A stretch of 64,000 bases of DNA from Rhynochetos jubatus (GCA_027574665.1 CM050690.1:38106665-38170664), one strand, 5' to 3'; positions 16,340 through 28,639 are shown, counted from the first letter of the stretch. Made by a program: numbers and translations. The notes: a model not told the origin generated them from the letters alone.

Positions 16340-19300
16340 ATGCAGAAAGTGGGTAAGAGCGTGGTCCTGGCGCTGCCTTCTCTGAGCAGCCTGGTTTCCC
16401 TCCTCTTCCAGCTGTCGCGTGACAAGTTCTGCCTGTCGCAGAAGGGAAGCGAGGGCTGCCCTACCCCGGCCTGCTGTTGTGGGGTAAGCCGGCGTAGGGC
16501 CTGCTCTCTTCAGGGCCCTTTAGCAGCATTACTGCCGCCCCAGACTTCCCTCCTAGGGCCAGCAGTTCCTGTAGTACTGCCGCAGAGTGGCCGGGTAGCC
16601 CGCGCAAGGTGCCGGGGTCAGGGGTACGCTGGGAGCTCGGCTCTCAGCCCCATGTTCGAGCCATCCTGTCAGCCAGAGGCCTCCCGTTGGTCCTCAGACG
16701 GGATGCTGTTCGTGTTCTCAGCTGCAGGTTTGAGGCACCGAGAGTGTCACAAGCCTTCCCGCTCCTGTTGTTCAGGAGCGTTTCTCGAAAGTGAAGGCAG
16801 AGCGAGCGCGAGCTTAGGGCTCTTCTGCAGAAACAAGGCAGCGTGTGTTGGTGGCAGGCTTTTCGGTGGTGCTGTTTTTCAAAGAAAACCCCTCTGGTTT
16901 TCTGCATTTGCGTTAGAGCTTCGTGATTCAGCGTTCATCATTTTCTAGACAAAATCCGGGCTTTAGACCAGCGGAGGAGCGCTTAGCTGCGTGTGGTTTT
17001 TCTGTAAGGGAAAAAGAGGTAAATGCTGCTCCAGGTGCAATAGTCTGGGGTTTTTTCATGGCCTCGTAGGTTACAGTTGCGATGCGTGTTCCCCGAAGGA
17101 GCTCGTTTTGTTTTTACAGGACGGCGTGTTTATCCTGTTTCCAGGGCTTGTTTTCTGTCGGTGAGGATGTTTTTGCTAAAGGCAGGCCATCTTAGTGCTG
17201 GGGGATGCGGCAGTCCTTGGCTTGTTTCTGATGGTCAGCAACAGAGCTGTGAACGAGAAACGCTTCTCGCTTTTGAAAAGCTAAAACCTGAGCCGCTGCG
17301 CGCCTGGGCTTGATCGTAAGAATGTCCTGCCTCTCCGATTTAATTTTCCAGGATTCCATCTGGAAGGACAGAGGCAGGGTACCGCTGTCTGTCTGTCCGT
17401 GCACCCCCGCACTCCCCAGCTGTGTGGCATTTGCCTAAGAGTTTTTGGGTTTGTCGCCTTGCTCTTTGACATTTACTGGCCTACCGGTTTAGAAACGTGG
17501 GGCCCGGCCATGCCATCCGTGCGTGTCTGGAAGTCCCCGAGGCTGGTGGTGTCCTTCTGAATACAGTCAGGCAGAGCAGTTGGTGATGTAATTTCACGTT
17601 CGGCACTGTCGGTGAGCGAAGCGAGCTCTAACCACAGCCAGAACTATCACACGCTGACTGGATAAATGCCTCGGAACGCCCTGTTGAGAAATCCTAAGCA
17701 GGGATTCCACCGAGACTTACCCTTTTTCCCTTTTCTCCCTCTCCATCCTCTTCCCTGATTTTGTTAGAATGGAGCCGTTTGTTGCAAAGTTGGAGGAAGC
17801 CACTCAGGCCCAGACAGCGCCAGGTGGGTACGTACGGTGTCCTTGGTTCATACAGTAGCTCTGCAAGTCTTGGGCAGCTCAGAGCGAATTGCAAGCTCAG
17901 GGCCCCGTTCCCTTTCCTCTTCCCTGGGCATTTGCTGGGATGAAGGCCTGAGAGATACTTTCTGCCCTGAGTGAAGTTACAAAGTGTTTCAAAACACCAG
18001 CTGCAGGGGAGCCGTGAAAGGGTTGCAGTTTAGCCGCCTTTGCCTGTGCAGTCCTCAGTAACGGTGTTGGTGTTTGGAGGCGCACAACTGGTTCTTTCGG
18101 GTACCGCAGTTTGAATTCCGGTTTTGTGTTCTTTCCGACTGACTAGCGAAAGGACTGACTGGCTTGACGTGCAGCTTGTTTGATAGTCAGTAGCATGGTA
18201 AAAGAATGGGCTGCGGGTCTCGGGTCACAGACTAGCCCTTTGCTCGCTGCAGCTCTTTAACCTGCTGCTGAGCGCTGGGTGTTCCTTGCTCGTGCTGGGT
18301 CATAAAGCCCTTCACGAGCGGGAAGATGTTTCAGCATTCTCCAGTGGCAGGATCCCAGCGTTCAGGAACGCTGTTAGGATTGCCATTAGATAGTTGAAAT
18401 GTGGCGGTTTTGGTTGTGTCTTCCTTCAGGTTTGCGGGACTGAGTGCAAGCAAAACCTCTTGTTGGCCTCGGGGAATCAGAAGGTCAGTGACGGTATTTG
18501 TTTGGAAGCAGCTTTACAGACGTCTTCTGTTAGCGGATCTCCGAGCAGAAAAGCAGCCCAGGTGGTTAAAGAGACGCTGGGCTGCCTTTCGCTTTGGGTG
18601 CTGTGTGCTGATGCTGCCGGTTGTCAAAAGAGCCGTTGAAATGTCTCCTTTCTGCTGAGCAAGAGGAATGGTGCTCTGGCTAAGAGCTGCTCTCGGGAAT
18701 GCCCCAAGCAGCTGCTCTGTGGGCTGCTCGCTTCCACCAGGAATGTGACAAAACGCGGTCTCTGTCGAACCCCGAGCCTCGGGGACGCTGAGCAAAGTCC
18801 AGCGAAGCATTTAACGTTGTTTGCAATTGTCTGTGTGTGTTGACCGCTGCTGAGAAAGTGATCAGCCGTTCCCTAAATTGTGTGACTTGGAACTGACTGA
18901 AATACTAGTTGGAAAACACGGTGGTGGGCGCCTATTTCTGCAGTGCATGCAGGCTCTCAGCTGACTTGTCTTCCCATGCAATGTGGTGCTTATGACTGAC
19001 TTTGGAATACTGTTGACGTTTCTTTACTTATTTAAAGGCACATCGCGTGAATGCAGTGTCAGCTTATTGGGGTAGTAGGTACTGCAGGTGTTCAGTTGTG
19101 CTGGAGAGGGCAGTGTGGCATTGGGTGAAGACCCTTCTACTGGAATGGGTTGTGAGAACTGCTGTGTGGGTCCATGTGACTTGGGTTTGTTTAGTCGTAG
19201 TCATTTCTGAATGCGGGTTACCCAAAGCCGCTTGAATGAAGCGGACAGCAGGGTGTCCCACTTGTCCTCCCGTTTTGCAGTGGTGCCTGAAGGGTGATTA

Positions 19301-20895
19301 GCCTCTGAGATAGTATTTAAAATAGTAGTTGGCACTTGAAAGCACGGCTGCAGCCCTGTAAATGTTCCTTGCTGATGAGGTTTGGGCCCAGATGAAGAGT
19401 ATTTTTTTTCTTTCAAGAAGACATTTAGATTAGAAACCTGAGGCTATTTTATCTTGGAAAGAGTCAGCGTTTTCTCTCTCCGTCTTGGCTTTCTGGAGGA
19501 CAGAGCTGGCTATAAGTGCAGTAATATTTGCGCTCTTCGATGTGCTTCAGTTCATGCTCAAGAACGGCAGAAGCCTCGTTCGTGGCCTTGTTCGAAGACC
19601 TCTGGCGGGTGACCTTATGGCAGTTCGTTTGCATGTTGCTTTTGCTCTGTTGCTACATTTCTCGTGTTCCCGAATGAACAAATTGGGGGGTTTGTCCTTT
19701 TTTTTCCCTTCAGGCTGGTGCAGGCAGCGCAATGTCCTTCCTCGCAGCAGAGGCGTCAGTTTGGGAACCTTTGTAAGGGACTGCAAAGCTGACATCGTTG
19801 CAGCCTTTCCGAAAGCAGGGATACGGCTGTAACGGAAATTGGGCGAGGTACGTAGGTAAGGAGCAACTTGCTTGATGCGTTTGTCTGTAGGTTCGTCAGT
19901 GGGAGGATCGCAGCTGCAGATCGCTGGCGTAGAAGGAGGTATCTGAAGTCTCCTGGGCAGACACTCACTCATTAGGGTTTTACCTAAGCATGACTTAGGT
20001 GTGTTCTCTTGGACAGCGTGTGAGTGGATGCCCTTCCTAGTAGCCCCAGCCCTGTTTGGGGAGCCTGAATTGCGCCTCGGAAGAAGTTTTCACGGGGTCT
20101 GATCTGTGTCAGCGGGGCTAGGAAACCTTGGGAATCGAGGCCGAGCTTAGTCTTTGAGACTGGACGCGCGCCGTTGTCCGGGAGGATCGGCGATAGCCCT
20201 GAGATTGCCTGTAGCCCTGGGTGTAAAACTAGCGGCAAGGGAAGGATGGCGTGAGGTGGGCACCGGGCTTGTTCCTCGTTAGTTTACGTGGATCTTTACT
20301 TACCTCTGCCAGAGCGTAGGCTGCAGGCCGGCAGGGAAAAGAGACAAAACCGTGGGAGTGTGAAGGAGTGCAGCCAGAGCACAAGTGGTGTGACATCACT
20401 GGTGCCAGCGAGCGTTTTGTCACAGGGGAAATGTGTTCAGGGAAGACACCTACTAGTCGTGTGGTTCTTCACTGAGATTATTTGCTTGTGGCAGAGGGTG
20501 AGGAGACGATGCGGAAGTTTTTGGCGCTGAAGAGAGGGAAGAGAAGGTCGTCCCACGGAGGTGCACAACACTTCCAATGGCCTCAGGGCATCACCAAAAA
20601 AAAAAAGGATTTGCAGAGTTAGTGTATTTTCTTCAGGTAGGAAGGGAGTCGTTCTGCATACATTCTGCCCACAATCCATTTGTTTGCTGCAGCCTGCTGA
20701 CCCAAGCAGCCTTGTAATTTTGTGAGGATGTACGGTGTGCTTTTTTGTCTTGCAGGTGGAAGACGTCTTGGAACTCTCTTTCCAGGGAGAAGATGATGTG
20801 AAACTTGATATTTTCTTCCTCTGCGAAGAGGGTGATCGCACATGAAATGGAGGAACCGGGTCCAAATTGGGCAAGAAATTGAAGCGTGAACTGGA
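16340..20895 (+). pseudogene. FKTN-like: Fukutin-like (FKTN) pseudogene
   Basis: Fukutin is a Golgi ribitol-phosphate transferase acting on dystroglycan glycans. Plus-strand exons: 16340-16483 starts ATG and encodes the N-terminal membrane anchor (KSVVLALPSLSSLVSLLFQL), donor GTAAGC. 19714-19847 is flanked by a polypyrimidine-CAG acceptor and a GTACGT donor and reads GWCRQRNVLPRSRGVSLGTF and DCKADIVAAF, but has an in-frame TAA at 19830-19832. 20756-about 20895 reads [20 protein letters not shown], stops at TGA 20843-20845, then continues as NGGTGSKLGKKLKREL in the same frame. A badly decayed middle exon may lie at 18430-18620. Introns are retained, so this is a duplicated gene or a decayed sex-chromosome copy, not a retrocopy. 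The remainder of the C-terminus is missing. Confidence 0.68.
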
Positions 20896-21513
20896 TCCGC
20901 ACCTCTGAGAGGAAAGGAAGTGAGCAAGTTGGTGTGTGGTATTTGCGGTTTGTGTGGTGTTACCTGGCACAGTCTGTGCTCTTTGTGGGCAAGGCCGCTC
21001 TCAGAGGAGAATCGGTGGGGATTTTGCACTTTGAGAGCAGAGAAGTGGAGGAGGGCAGTCCTGTGCCTTACTGGAGAGGTGCTGGGCTTGTCACACGTCA
21101 GTTCCCGTGGAATCAAAAGCGCTGCTGGCGTGTGAGCTATCAAGCAGGTCTGAGCTGGACTGTGAGTGAGCTCTTGAGTTAAACGCCAGCGGTGAGAAAG
21201 AAGTCTCTCGAGGTGCGTTTGTTGCCCAAACTGATTTTGCAGTAAAGAATGACGCCTTAGGCATCCGTCTCGATGACGGAGCCCTGTGGCAGAAAGCCTT
21301 GTGGCGGTGGTGTTCGTGTTCCGAAAATGGAAGTCTAAGTAGGATCGCACGTCCCTGGTTTCATCCCTTTGGATATTAAATCAGCAAATGAGTATGACAA
21401 ATGAGTCCAGGCGGTGGGACTGAGGAAAGGGGACGGAAGACGATGCAGGAACCCTGCTGAGCTGTGTGGCGATGCAATCCGGAAAAGCAAAGCTAAGCCA
21501 GGGTTAGCAAGGG
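20896..21513. other. Single-copy stretch without recognised feature
   Basis: It follows the last FKTN-like exon. I see no gene or mobile element. It ends abruptly where block E sequence (equivalent of 12464) begins. Confidence 0.5.
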
Positions 21514-23952
21514 AAGCACCAAGGAGGGCTTCTGCTGCCACGTAAAGAGCAAAGCAGGCAAGGAGAGTACGCATGCGCCTGCTGGCCAAATGGGCCGAGC
21601 GATGCAGTGACAGCACGGGCGTGGAAAGCTGAGGTACTCGGGGCCTTCTTCATCTCAGCCTTTGCTGACACTGTCCCCAGCTCTGTCAGGGATCGAGGAG
21701 CAGAGGAATTCCGGCATCAGAAGCCAGGCAAGTCGGGGGTCTCCTAAGAAACCTTGCCCAAAGACCATGAGGGGGTCGAGTGAGCTGGCTGATGTCACGG
21801 CCAGGCCACCCCCTGTCACCTGTGAAAGACTGTGGGGCTTGGGGCAGGTACCAAAGACTAGAGGGGGCCACATGGTGCAGCCCACCTGCCAGAATGGGCA
21901 AGAGGGTGGGCTGAGGCACTGCGGGGCTGTCCTCCTCGCTTCCGGCCCTGGGCAAGGTATGGACCGAGTCCTCCTGGTAGCCACGCCTGGCCACAGGAGG
22001 AAGCAGCACGGGTGGGGACAGCAACGGCAGCTACACTGTCAGAAATGCCCAGATTATTCCTGTGGGTTTCATGCCTCGGTTGGATTCTTTATTTGTTAGA
22101 GCCAGACGAATCCTGTCTGTCTCCCAGTGCCAGCGGGGCCTGGCGGGTGCCCCAGCTGCCAGTCCGGCCCTGGTTTCGCCAGCTCCTGGGGCAGCGTCCT
22201 ACTGTTGCCGACGGGGTGGCCTCTTGTCTGGCGGCGAAGTGGCCTCGTGGTCGCCAGCCTTCCTCTTTGGGGCTCGCCGCGGCCCGCGCGGGGAGCGTTG
22301 GTCGCCCTGGCTGGGAGTGGAGGGCCCGGGCACAGCCTCCTCTGGGCGCTCCTGCGGCTCTTGCTGCTCCCCGCGGGTGGGAATGGGGGCAGAGGAGGGG
22401 CTGCTGCGCCCCCCCCGGCGGGCAGCCGATGACGTGCTGGGGACCTCTTCTGCCTCCCGTCTGTCGGGATGGCGGGAGGGGGCTGGGTTGGGGGCAGCAG
22501 CGTCCCCTTGGGAGGCTGCAGCTCTCGGGACAGCTGTGGGGCTGCTCTCCCGCTCCCTGGCCGCACGGCCATCCTCCGGGCCCAGCCGACGTTGCGCCTC
22601 GCCACTGCATCGGTCCACGATGGCGTCGAGAAGCCCCTGGACAAAGCTCCTCGTGTGCCTGCCCAGGGAGGCCCGCAGCAGCCGGATGAGAGGCCTCTCA
22701 TCCAGGCCAAAGTATTGCAGGCAGAATAGAATGAGGCGCTGCGCTGCTGCTGCTTCCTGGTCGCCCTGAAAGAGCCGCCCCAGCTCCTGATGCAGCCAGG
22801 GCAGCACGGGATGGAGGGCAGCGGGGTAGAGGCGGAAGAGGCGCGCCCAGGCGTGCGCGTGGAAGCCGCCCGCTGGAGCCTGCAGCAGCGGCCCCGCGCC
22901 TGCCGGCCGGGGTGCCGCAACCTGACGGAGGCGGTGGGTGGCCGGCTGTCGGGGAGCTCTTCCTGTCAGCCCGCCGCTGACGGATGGAGCGGCAGGCGGT
23001 GGGAGGACGTGCTCCTCAAAGTCGTCGTCCGCCCGCAGCGAGTGCACGATGGAGGCTGCGCGCCTCTTGCAGAGGGGGCACTCGGGCTTGCTCTCAGCCC
23101 ACCGCCGGATGCACCCGTAACAGAAGCGGTGGAGGCAAGGAATCACGTAGCTGGCCTGCTCCCAGCCGTTCAGGCATATTGGGCAGCAGTTGTCCAGCTC
23201 CGTGGCCATGCTGTCCGCGTGCTGCGGTGGGCTGGGGGGAGCGGGGGGTGAGCAGCTGCTGCCTCTCACTGCCGCTGCAGCCGCGGGCGTTGCGCTAGAA
23301 AAAGAAGAGGGGCCATAGGCGTTGGCTGCTGCAGGGAGGGCTGGAAGACATGCCCTGGCCCTCCCAGCTCCCCACCCCGGGCTGAGCGTTCCCCTCCCCT
23401 CCCAGCTCACCTCTGCTGCCGCGAGCGTGCCTCCTGGGGGTCCCGGCTGCCTGAAGCTGGCAGGGCCGGGGAGAATCCTTCGATGGCTCTGGGGTCGGGC
23501 ACCGAGAGTGGCCGCCAACGACCGCCCCAGCGCAACGCCAGCACCAGAAGCAGCCTGGCGCGACAACTCCAGACCTCGCCACCTCGCTCAGCTGGAGTCC
23601 GGGCACAAGCTGGCTGCGTGAGACTCAGCCCCCAGATGTGAGCAGTGAGGAGCACGTGTCACAATGCACAGCTCGAAGACATCACAATCCGTTGCTCAGA
23701 GACGGGGCGGTCCGTCCCTCGCTGACACCGGAACCTGGCGCTCGGGGACGTCACCGTCCATCCTGCAGGCCCCCTGCATGCCCCCATTGCTTGTCTTGCG
23801 CTCGGCATCAGTGTTTCCCATTGGACACCGAGGCCTCGGCCGTTTCTTCCCAGGGCCCAGTCAGCTCGCTGAGGCCGTGGCAGCCGTATCCTGACACGTG
23901 TGGCAAGAGGTTGGCCAGAGAAGTTGTGGAAGCCTCATCCTTGGATGTGTTC
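21514..23952. repeat. Block E, partial copy (TOPORS-like part)
   Basis: Corresponds to 12464-14902 of copy 1. It starts at an AAGCACCAAGG segment and ends at the cut CR1 joined to ELL2-like 3' sequence. Confidence 0.93.
22199..23209 (-). CDS. TOPORS-like: TOPORS-like RING finger protein, copy 2 (336 aa)
   Basis: Full open frame with all eight RING zinc ligands. Differs from copy 1 by S78, S269, I276, Q282 and D320. It retains the spliced 5'UTR (intron about 23295-23410) and AATAAA at 22088-22093. It is the first of two TOPORS-like genes only 3.9 kb apart. Confidence 0.9.
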   Translation of the reverse strand: MATELDNCCPICLNGWEQASYVIPCLHRFCYGCIRRWAESKPECPLCKRRAASIVHSLRADDDFEEHVLPPPAAPSVSGGLTGRAPRQPATHRLRQVAAPRPAGAGPLLQAPAGGFHAHAWARLFRLYPAALHPVLPWLHQELGRLFQGDQEAAAAQRLILFCLQYFGLDERPLIRLLRASLGRHTRSFVQGLLDAIVDRCSGEAQRRLGPEDGRAARERESSPTAVPRAAASQGDAAAPNPAPSRHPDRREAEEVPSTSSAARRGGRSSPSSAPIPTRGEQQEPQERPEEAVPGPSTPSQGDQRSPRGPRRAPKRKAGDHEATSPPDKRPPRRQQ

Positions 23953-23997
23953 TTCTAATGCTGAAATTTCTGTGAGGCCAAAGTCTGATACTCATGG

Positions 23998-24384
23998 TTA
24001 GAAACTTGGAGCAACCCATCTTTTTCGACTTTTAAATAAATAAGCTTTAATTGGTTCATGTGACCTGGTGGAAGCGGACGACTCATGCCGTGACTCTGCT
24101 TGCCACTGGTCCAACTCCCGTATCAGTCTCTGAATGTGAGACAGCTTGTTGTGCAGGTACTCGCACTGGCACTTCTGCTCGTCGTAGCTGGGGCTGGGCT
24201 GGGAAGGTAAGACAGAAGGCAAATTAGGGCATGAAAACATTTCTGCACGGTTTAGTATTCCATGTCCTGTGCTTTAAAACAATAGCCTTGAGCCACCCTC
24301 GGTGATCGCTGCCTCCCACAGATCCCGTGTTACACGTAGCTGCTGTAACTTGTGGTACTCCTCCACGATTTCCTCCTCAAGGAC
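23998..24384 (-). pseudogene. ELL2-like: ELL2-like C-terminal exons, partial block copy
   Basis: Exons 24340-24384 and 23998-24198. The donor after 24340 is CT, as in copy 1. Near the end, the tail reads FKSRKRW in place of FNILKRW. Confidence 0.72.
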
Positions 24385-26114
24385 CTTCAAGGGAAAAAAG
24401 ATGAAGAGAGGATGAAGAGCATCCCACTACTCCCAGGAAATGCAAATTTATTTCTGTCATGAAAAATACACTCAGTTTTACTCAAGATATTTTCTGATCC
24501 ACGTGCCGCCCCCCTCTGGCCTTGCAAAACTGAACCCCCAAACCCCTGTGTGACCCCAGATCTGCAAGTCAGTGTGTGCACAGGCGACGAAAGGAGCATG
24601 CCTTTGAAGATTCCCTTTGAGACGCTGCTCACGCTGCTGCACTGTCGCAGACCGCTCCAACAGCTGGAGTCTGTGGGCTGAACAACAATTTTCTAATGGA
24701 AAAAGAAGCAGATGTGCAGTTTTACACCGAGGCCAGAGGGAATGTCAGCGTCTCCCAGGCTTTAACTGCGGGAAGTGCGTGACTGACGGCTTCTGCATCG
24801 GAGCACACTTGCTCCAAGAGAATGGGTTGAACTAATTACAGGAATCTACCAACTAAGCTTCTGTTCTGGTTTTTACTGGTTTTACCCAGACGCTGTGCAA
24901 AACCCCAAAGCCTGGCACACTTGGAAACGCTGAGCCAGCCATCTGATCTAGGAGGCGCAAGAAGTGCTTCAGCTCCAGTGAGAGAAGAGAAACTGCTAGA
25001 TCCTAATCTCTTTCTACGAAGGGACAAACTTGCACTTTTTTAACAAAGGCCCCACAAAAAAGAGCAGGGGGAAAGCACACTGACGATTTTCAAATTGCTT
25101 CAATGAGTGGCAAGAGACTCGGAATCGTTATTTTTTAATACTGCTACCACAATACTAAGCCAAGATCAGATTTTCTTCTTGAAAGATGTGACGTGGCATC
25201 TGCACAATTATTTAGTTATGCAGCAGCACATGCAGCCGCTCCAAAGAAGACGGCTTGGCACGTGTGTATATAAACACAGATGGAGCTCTCTCAACCTCAG
25301 TTCTGCCCAGAAACGGAAGCCTGAAGTTGTTTTCCTGCTTTCTTTTTCTCCCTTGTTGCTGGGACACTCCTCTTCCTGAGCTCCAGTGGCTAACTGATGT
25401 GAAAAGCACCAAGGAGGGCTTCTGCTGCCACGTAAAGAGCAAAGCAGGCAAGGAGAGTACGCACGCGCCTGCTGGCCAAATGGGCCGAGCGATGCAGTGA
25501 CAGCACGGGCGTGGAAAGCTGAGGTACTCGGGGCCTTCTTCATCTCAGCCTTCGCTGACACTGTCCCCAGCTCTGTCAGGGATCGAGGAGCAGAGGAATT
25601 CCGGCATCAGAAGCCAGGCAAGTCGGGGGTCTCCTAAGAAACCTTGCCCTCTACAAGCCCAAGGACCCTGATGGGGTTTGTCTGAGGGGGTCGAGTGAGC
25701 TGGCTGATGTCACGGCCAGGCCACCCCCTGTCACCTGTGAAAGACTGTGGGGCTTGGGGCAGGTACCAAAGACTAGAGGGGGCCACATGGTGCAGCCCAC
25801 CTGCCAGAATGGGCAAGAGGGTGGGCTGAGGCACTGCGGGACTGTCCTCCTCGCTTCCGGCCCTGGGCAAGGTATGGACCGAGTCCTCCTGGTAGCCACG
25901 CCTGGCCACAGGAGGAAGCAGCACGGGTGGGGACAGCAACGGCAGCTACACTGTCAGAAATGCCCAGACTATTCCTGTGGGTTTTATGCCTTGGTTGGAT
26001 TCTTTATTTGTTAAGAGCCAGACGAATCCTGTGTGTCTCCCAGTGCCAGCGGGGCCTGGCGGGTGCCCCAGCTGCCGGTCCGGCCCTGGTTTCGCCAGCT
26101 CCCGGGGCAGCGTC

Positions 26115-27125
26115 CTACTGTTGCCGACGGGGTGGCCTCTTGTCTGGCGGCGAAGTGGCCTCGTGGCCGCCAGCCTTCCTTTTTGGGGCTCGCCGCGGCC
26201 CGCGCGGGGAGCGTTGGTCGCCCTGGCTGGGAGTGGAGGGCCCGGGCACAGCCTCCTCTGGGCGCTCCTGCGGCTCTTGCTGCTCCCCGCGGGTGGGAAC
26301 GGGGGCAGAGGAGGGGCTGCTGCGCCCCCCCCGGCGGGCAGCCGATGACGTGCTGGGGACCTCTTCTGTCTCCCGTCTGTCGGGATGGCGGGAGGGGGCT
26401 GGGTTGGGGGCAGCAGCGTCCCCTTGGGAGGCTGCAGCTCTCGGGACAGCTGTGGGGCTGCTCTCCCGCTCCCTGGCCGCACGGCCATCCTCCGGGCCCA
26501 GCCGACGTTGCGCCTCGCCACTGCACCGGTCCACGATGGCGTCGAGAAGCCCCTGGACAAAGCTCCTCGTGTGCCTGCCCAGGGAGGCCCGCAGCAGCCG
26601 GATGAGAGGCCTCTCATCCAGGCCAAAGTATTGCAGGCAGAATAGAATGAGGCCCTGCGCTGCTGCTGCTTCCTGGTCACCCTGAAAGAGCCGCCCCAGC
26701 TCCTGATGCAGCCAGGGCAGCACGGGATGGAGGGCAGCGGGGTAGAGGCGGAAGAGGCGCGCCCAGGCGTGCGCGTGGAAGCCGCCCGCTGGAGCCTGCA
26801 GCAGCGGCCCCGCGCCTGCCGGCCGGGGTGCCGCAACCTGACGGAGGCGGTGGGTGGCCGGCTGTCGGGGAGCTCTTCCTGTCAGCCCGCCGCTGACGGA
26901 TGGAGCGGCAGGCGGTGGGAGGACGTGCTCCTCAAAGTCGTCGTCCGCCCGCAGCGAGTGCACGATGGAGGCTGCGCGCCTCTTGCAGAGGGGGCACTCG
27001 GGCTTGCTCTCAGCCCACCGCCGGATGCACCCGTAACAGAAGCGGTGGAGGCAAGGAATCACGTAGCTGGCCTGCTCCCAGCCGTTCAGGCATATTGGGC
27101 AGCAGTTGTCCAGCTCCGTGGCCAT
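26115..27125 (-). CDS. TOPORS-like: TOPORS-like RING finger protein, copy 3 (336 aa)
   Basis: Full open frame with an intact RING. Distinctive residues are G158 (shared with copy 5) and T253. The splice acceptor is TTCCTAG instead of TTTCTAG and remains usable. AATAAA is at 26003-26008. Confidence 0.9.
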   Translation of the reverse strand: MATELDNCCPICLNGWEQASYVIPCLHRFCYGCIRRWAESKPECPLCKRRAASIVHSLRADDDFEEHVLPPPAAPSVSGGLTGRAPRQPATHRLRQVAAPRPAGAGPLLQAPAGGFHAHAWARLFRLYPAALHPVLPWLHQELGRLFQGDQEAAAAQGLILFCLQYFGLDERPLIRLLRASLGRHTRSFVQGLLDAIVDRCSGEAQRRLGPEDGRAARERESSPTAVPRAAASQGDAAAPNPAPSRHPDRRETEEVPSTSSAARRGGRSSPSSAPVPTRGEQQEPQERPEEAVPGPSTPSQGDQRSPRGPRRAPKRKAGGHEATSPPDKRPPRRQQ

Positions 27126-27868
27126 GCTGTCCGCGTGCTGCGGTGGGCTGGGGGGAGCGGGGGGTGACCAGCTGCTGCCTCTCACTGCCGCTGCAGCCGC
27201 GGGCGTTGCGCTAGGAAAAGAAGAGGGGCCATAGGCGTTGGCTGCTGCAGGGAGGGCTGGAAGACATGCCCTGGCCCTCCCAGCTCCCCACCCCGGGTTG
27301 AGCGTTCCCCTCCCCTCCCAGCTCACCTCTGCTACCGCGAGCGTGCCTCCTGGGGGTCCCGGCTGCCTGAAGCTGGCAGGGCTGGGGAGAATCCTTCGAT
27401 GGCTCTGGGGTCGGGTACCGAGAGTGGCCGCCAACGACCGCCCCAGCACAACGCCAACACCAGAAGCAGCCTGGCGCGACTACTCCAGACCTCGCCACCT
27501 CGCTCAGCTGGAGTCCGGGCACAAGCTGGCTGCATGAGACTCAGCCCCCAGATGTGAGCAGTGAGGAGCACGTGTCACAATGCACAGCTCGAAGACATCA
27601 CAATCCGTTGCTCGGAGACGGGGCGGTCCGTCCCTCGCTGACACCGGAACCTGGCGCTCGGGGACGTCACCGTCCATCCTGCAGGCCCCCTGCATGCCCC
27701 CATTGCTTGTCTTGCGCTCGGCATCAGTGTTTCCCATTGGACACCGAGGCCTTGGCCGTTTCTTCCCAGGGCCCAGTCAGCTCGCTGAGGCCGTGGCAGC
27801 CATCTCCTGACACGTGTGGCAAGAGGTTGCCCAGGGAAGTTGTGGAAGCCTCATCCTTGGATGTGTTC

Positions 27869-28121
27869 TTCTAATGCTGAAATTTCTGTGAGGCCAAAGT
27901 CTGATACTCATGGTTAGAAACTTGGAGCAACCCATCTTTTTCGAGTTTTAAATAAATAAGCTTTAATTGGTGCAGGTGTCCGTACCTTCATGTGCATCCC
28001 AGCAGGAGGACTTTCCCAGCTGGGCAGTTTCCTCTCTCTCCTGGTCCATCAGCAGCTCTTGTGTGCCCCATGCCTCAGGGGTGTTGGCGGAGTTGGAGCT
28101 GGCAGGGTGAGGAGGGCTGGA
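27869..28121 (-). pseudogene. ELL2-like: ELL2-like middle exon, distal half, fused to the gene's 3' tail
   Basis: Minus-strand 28121-27972 reads SSPPHPASSNSANTPEAWGT and QELLMDQE, continuing the ELL2 middle exon that is interrupted at the far side of ERV copy c (31526-31713). Removing the ERV and one 6-bp target copy leaves the frame intact. At 27971/27972 the exon is joined by deletion to the last part of the ELL2-like terminal exon (27869-27971). The join puts a TAA in the middle-exon frame almost at once and leaves the terminal tail in another frame. Confidence 0.72.
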
Positions 28122-28492
28122 TGTGGGAGATTTGTTACGGGAGAACGGATATGTTGGCGAACAAAGCTACCTAGAGCTGGAGTAGGCCGCAAACTGCCTC
28201 CCCGGCCTTGAAGCATACTTGAGGACGATAAAGGAAGAAAGAAAGATAAAGGGGATCAGCAAAGTCTTGAAGAAAGACTTGGCAGAGAAACGCGGAGTAT
28301 GGGATAGCGACTCATGTATTAGCTTAGAGCGCGCGGACAGCTTATGGCAAAACAGATGGAACCAATCAACTTGCGTATGTGCGCGTGGACAGGTAAAAAT
28401 ACTGTATATAAGGGCAGCCAAGGAGGCAATAGACGGCTTCATTTTATAACTCTAATGGAGTTGTCTTGGAGTCCATTTCGTCCGCCTTGACA
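28122..28492 (+). repeat. 5' LTR of ERV copy c
   Basis: 371 bp, TG...CA, followed by AG and the tRNA-Trp primer-binding site (28495-28512). Confidence 0.94.
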
Positions 28493-28639
28493 AGTGGTGA
28501 CCCCGACGTGATCTACAAGAAGGTGCTGCGGAGGCAAGGCGGACCCGGCTGGAAGCTGCCCGGCTGGACCGGTGCAGGGGGTCGGAGTATGGCCTGAGGG
28601 AGCCGAAGAAATCGTCGTGACGGGACCCTCACCCGAGAG

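Larger units (their letters stand above)
23953..27868. repeat. Block E, partial copy (ELL2-like C-terminal exons plus TOPORS-like)
   Basis: Corresponds to about 11013-14902 of copy 1 and is bounded at both ends by the same CR1/ELL2-like junction, so it is a 3.9-kb tandem duplicate. A local change near 25650-25690 replaces about 30 bp relative to the other copies. Confidence 0.93.

Noticed and set aside
16133-16340. ORF with repeated ARHGT units
   Set aside because: A product of the (GGCAC)12 repeat; its frame does not join the FKTN-like exon.
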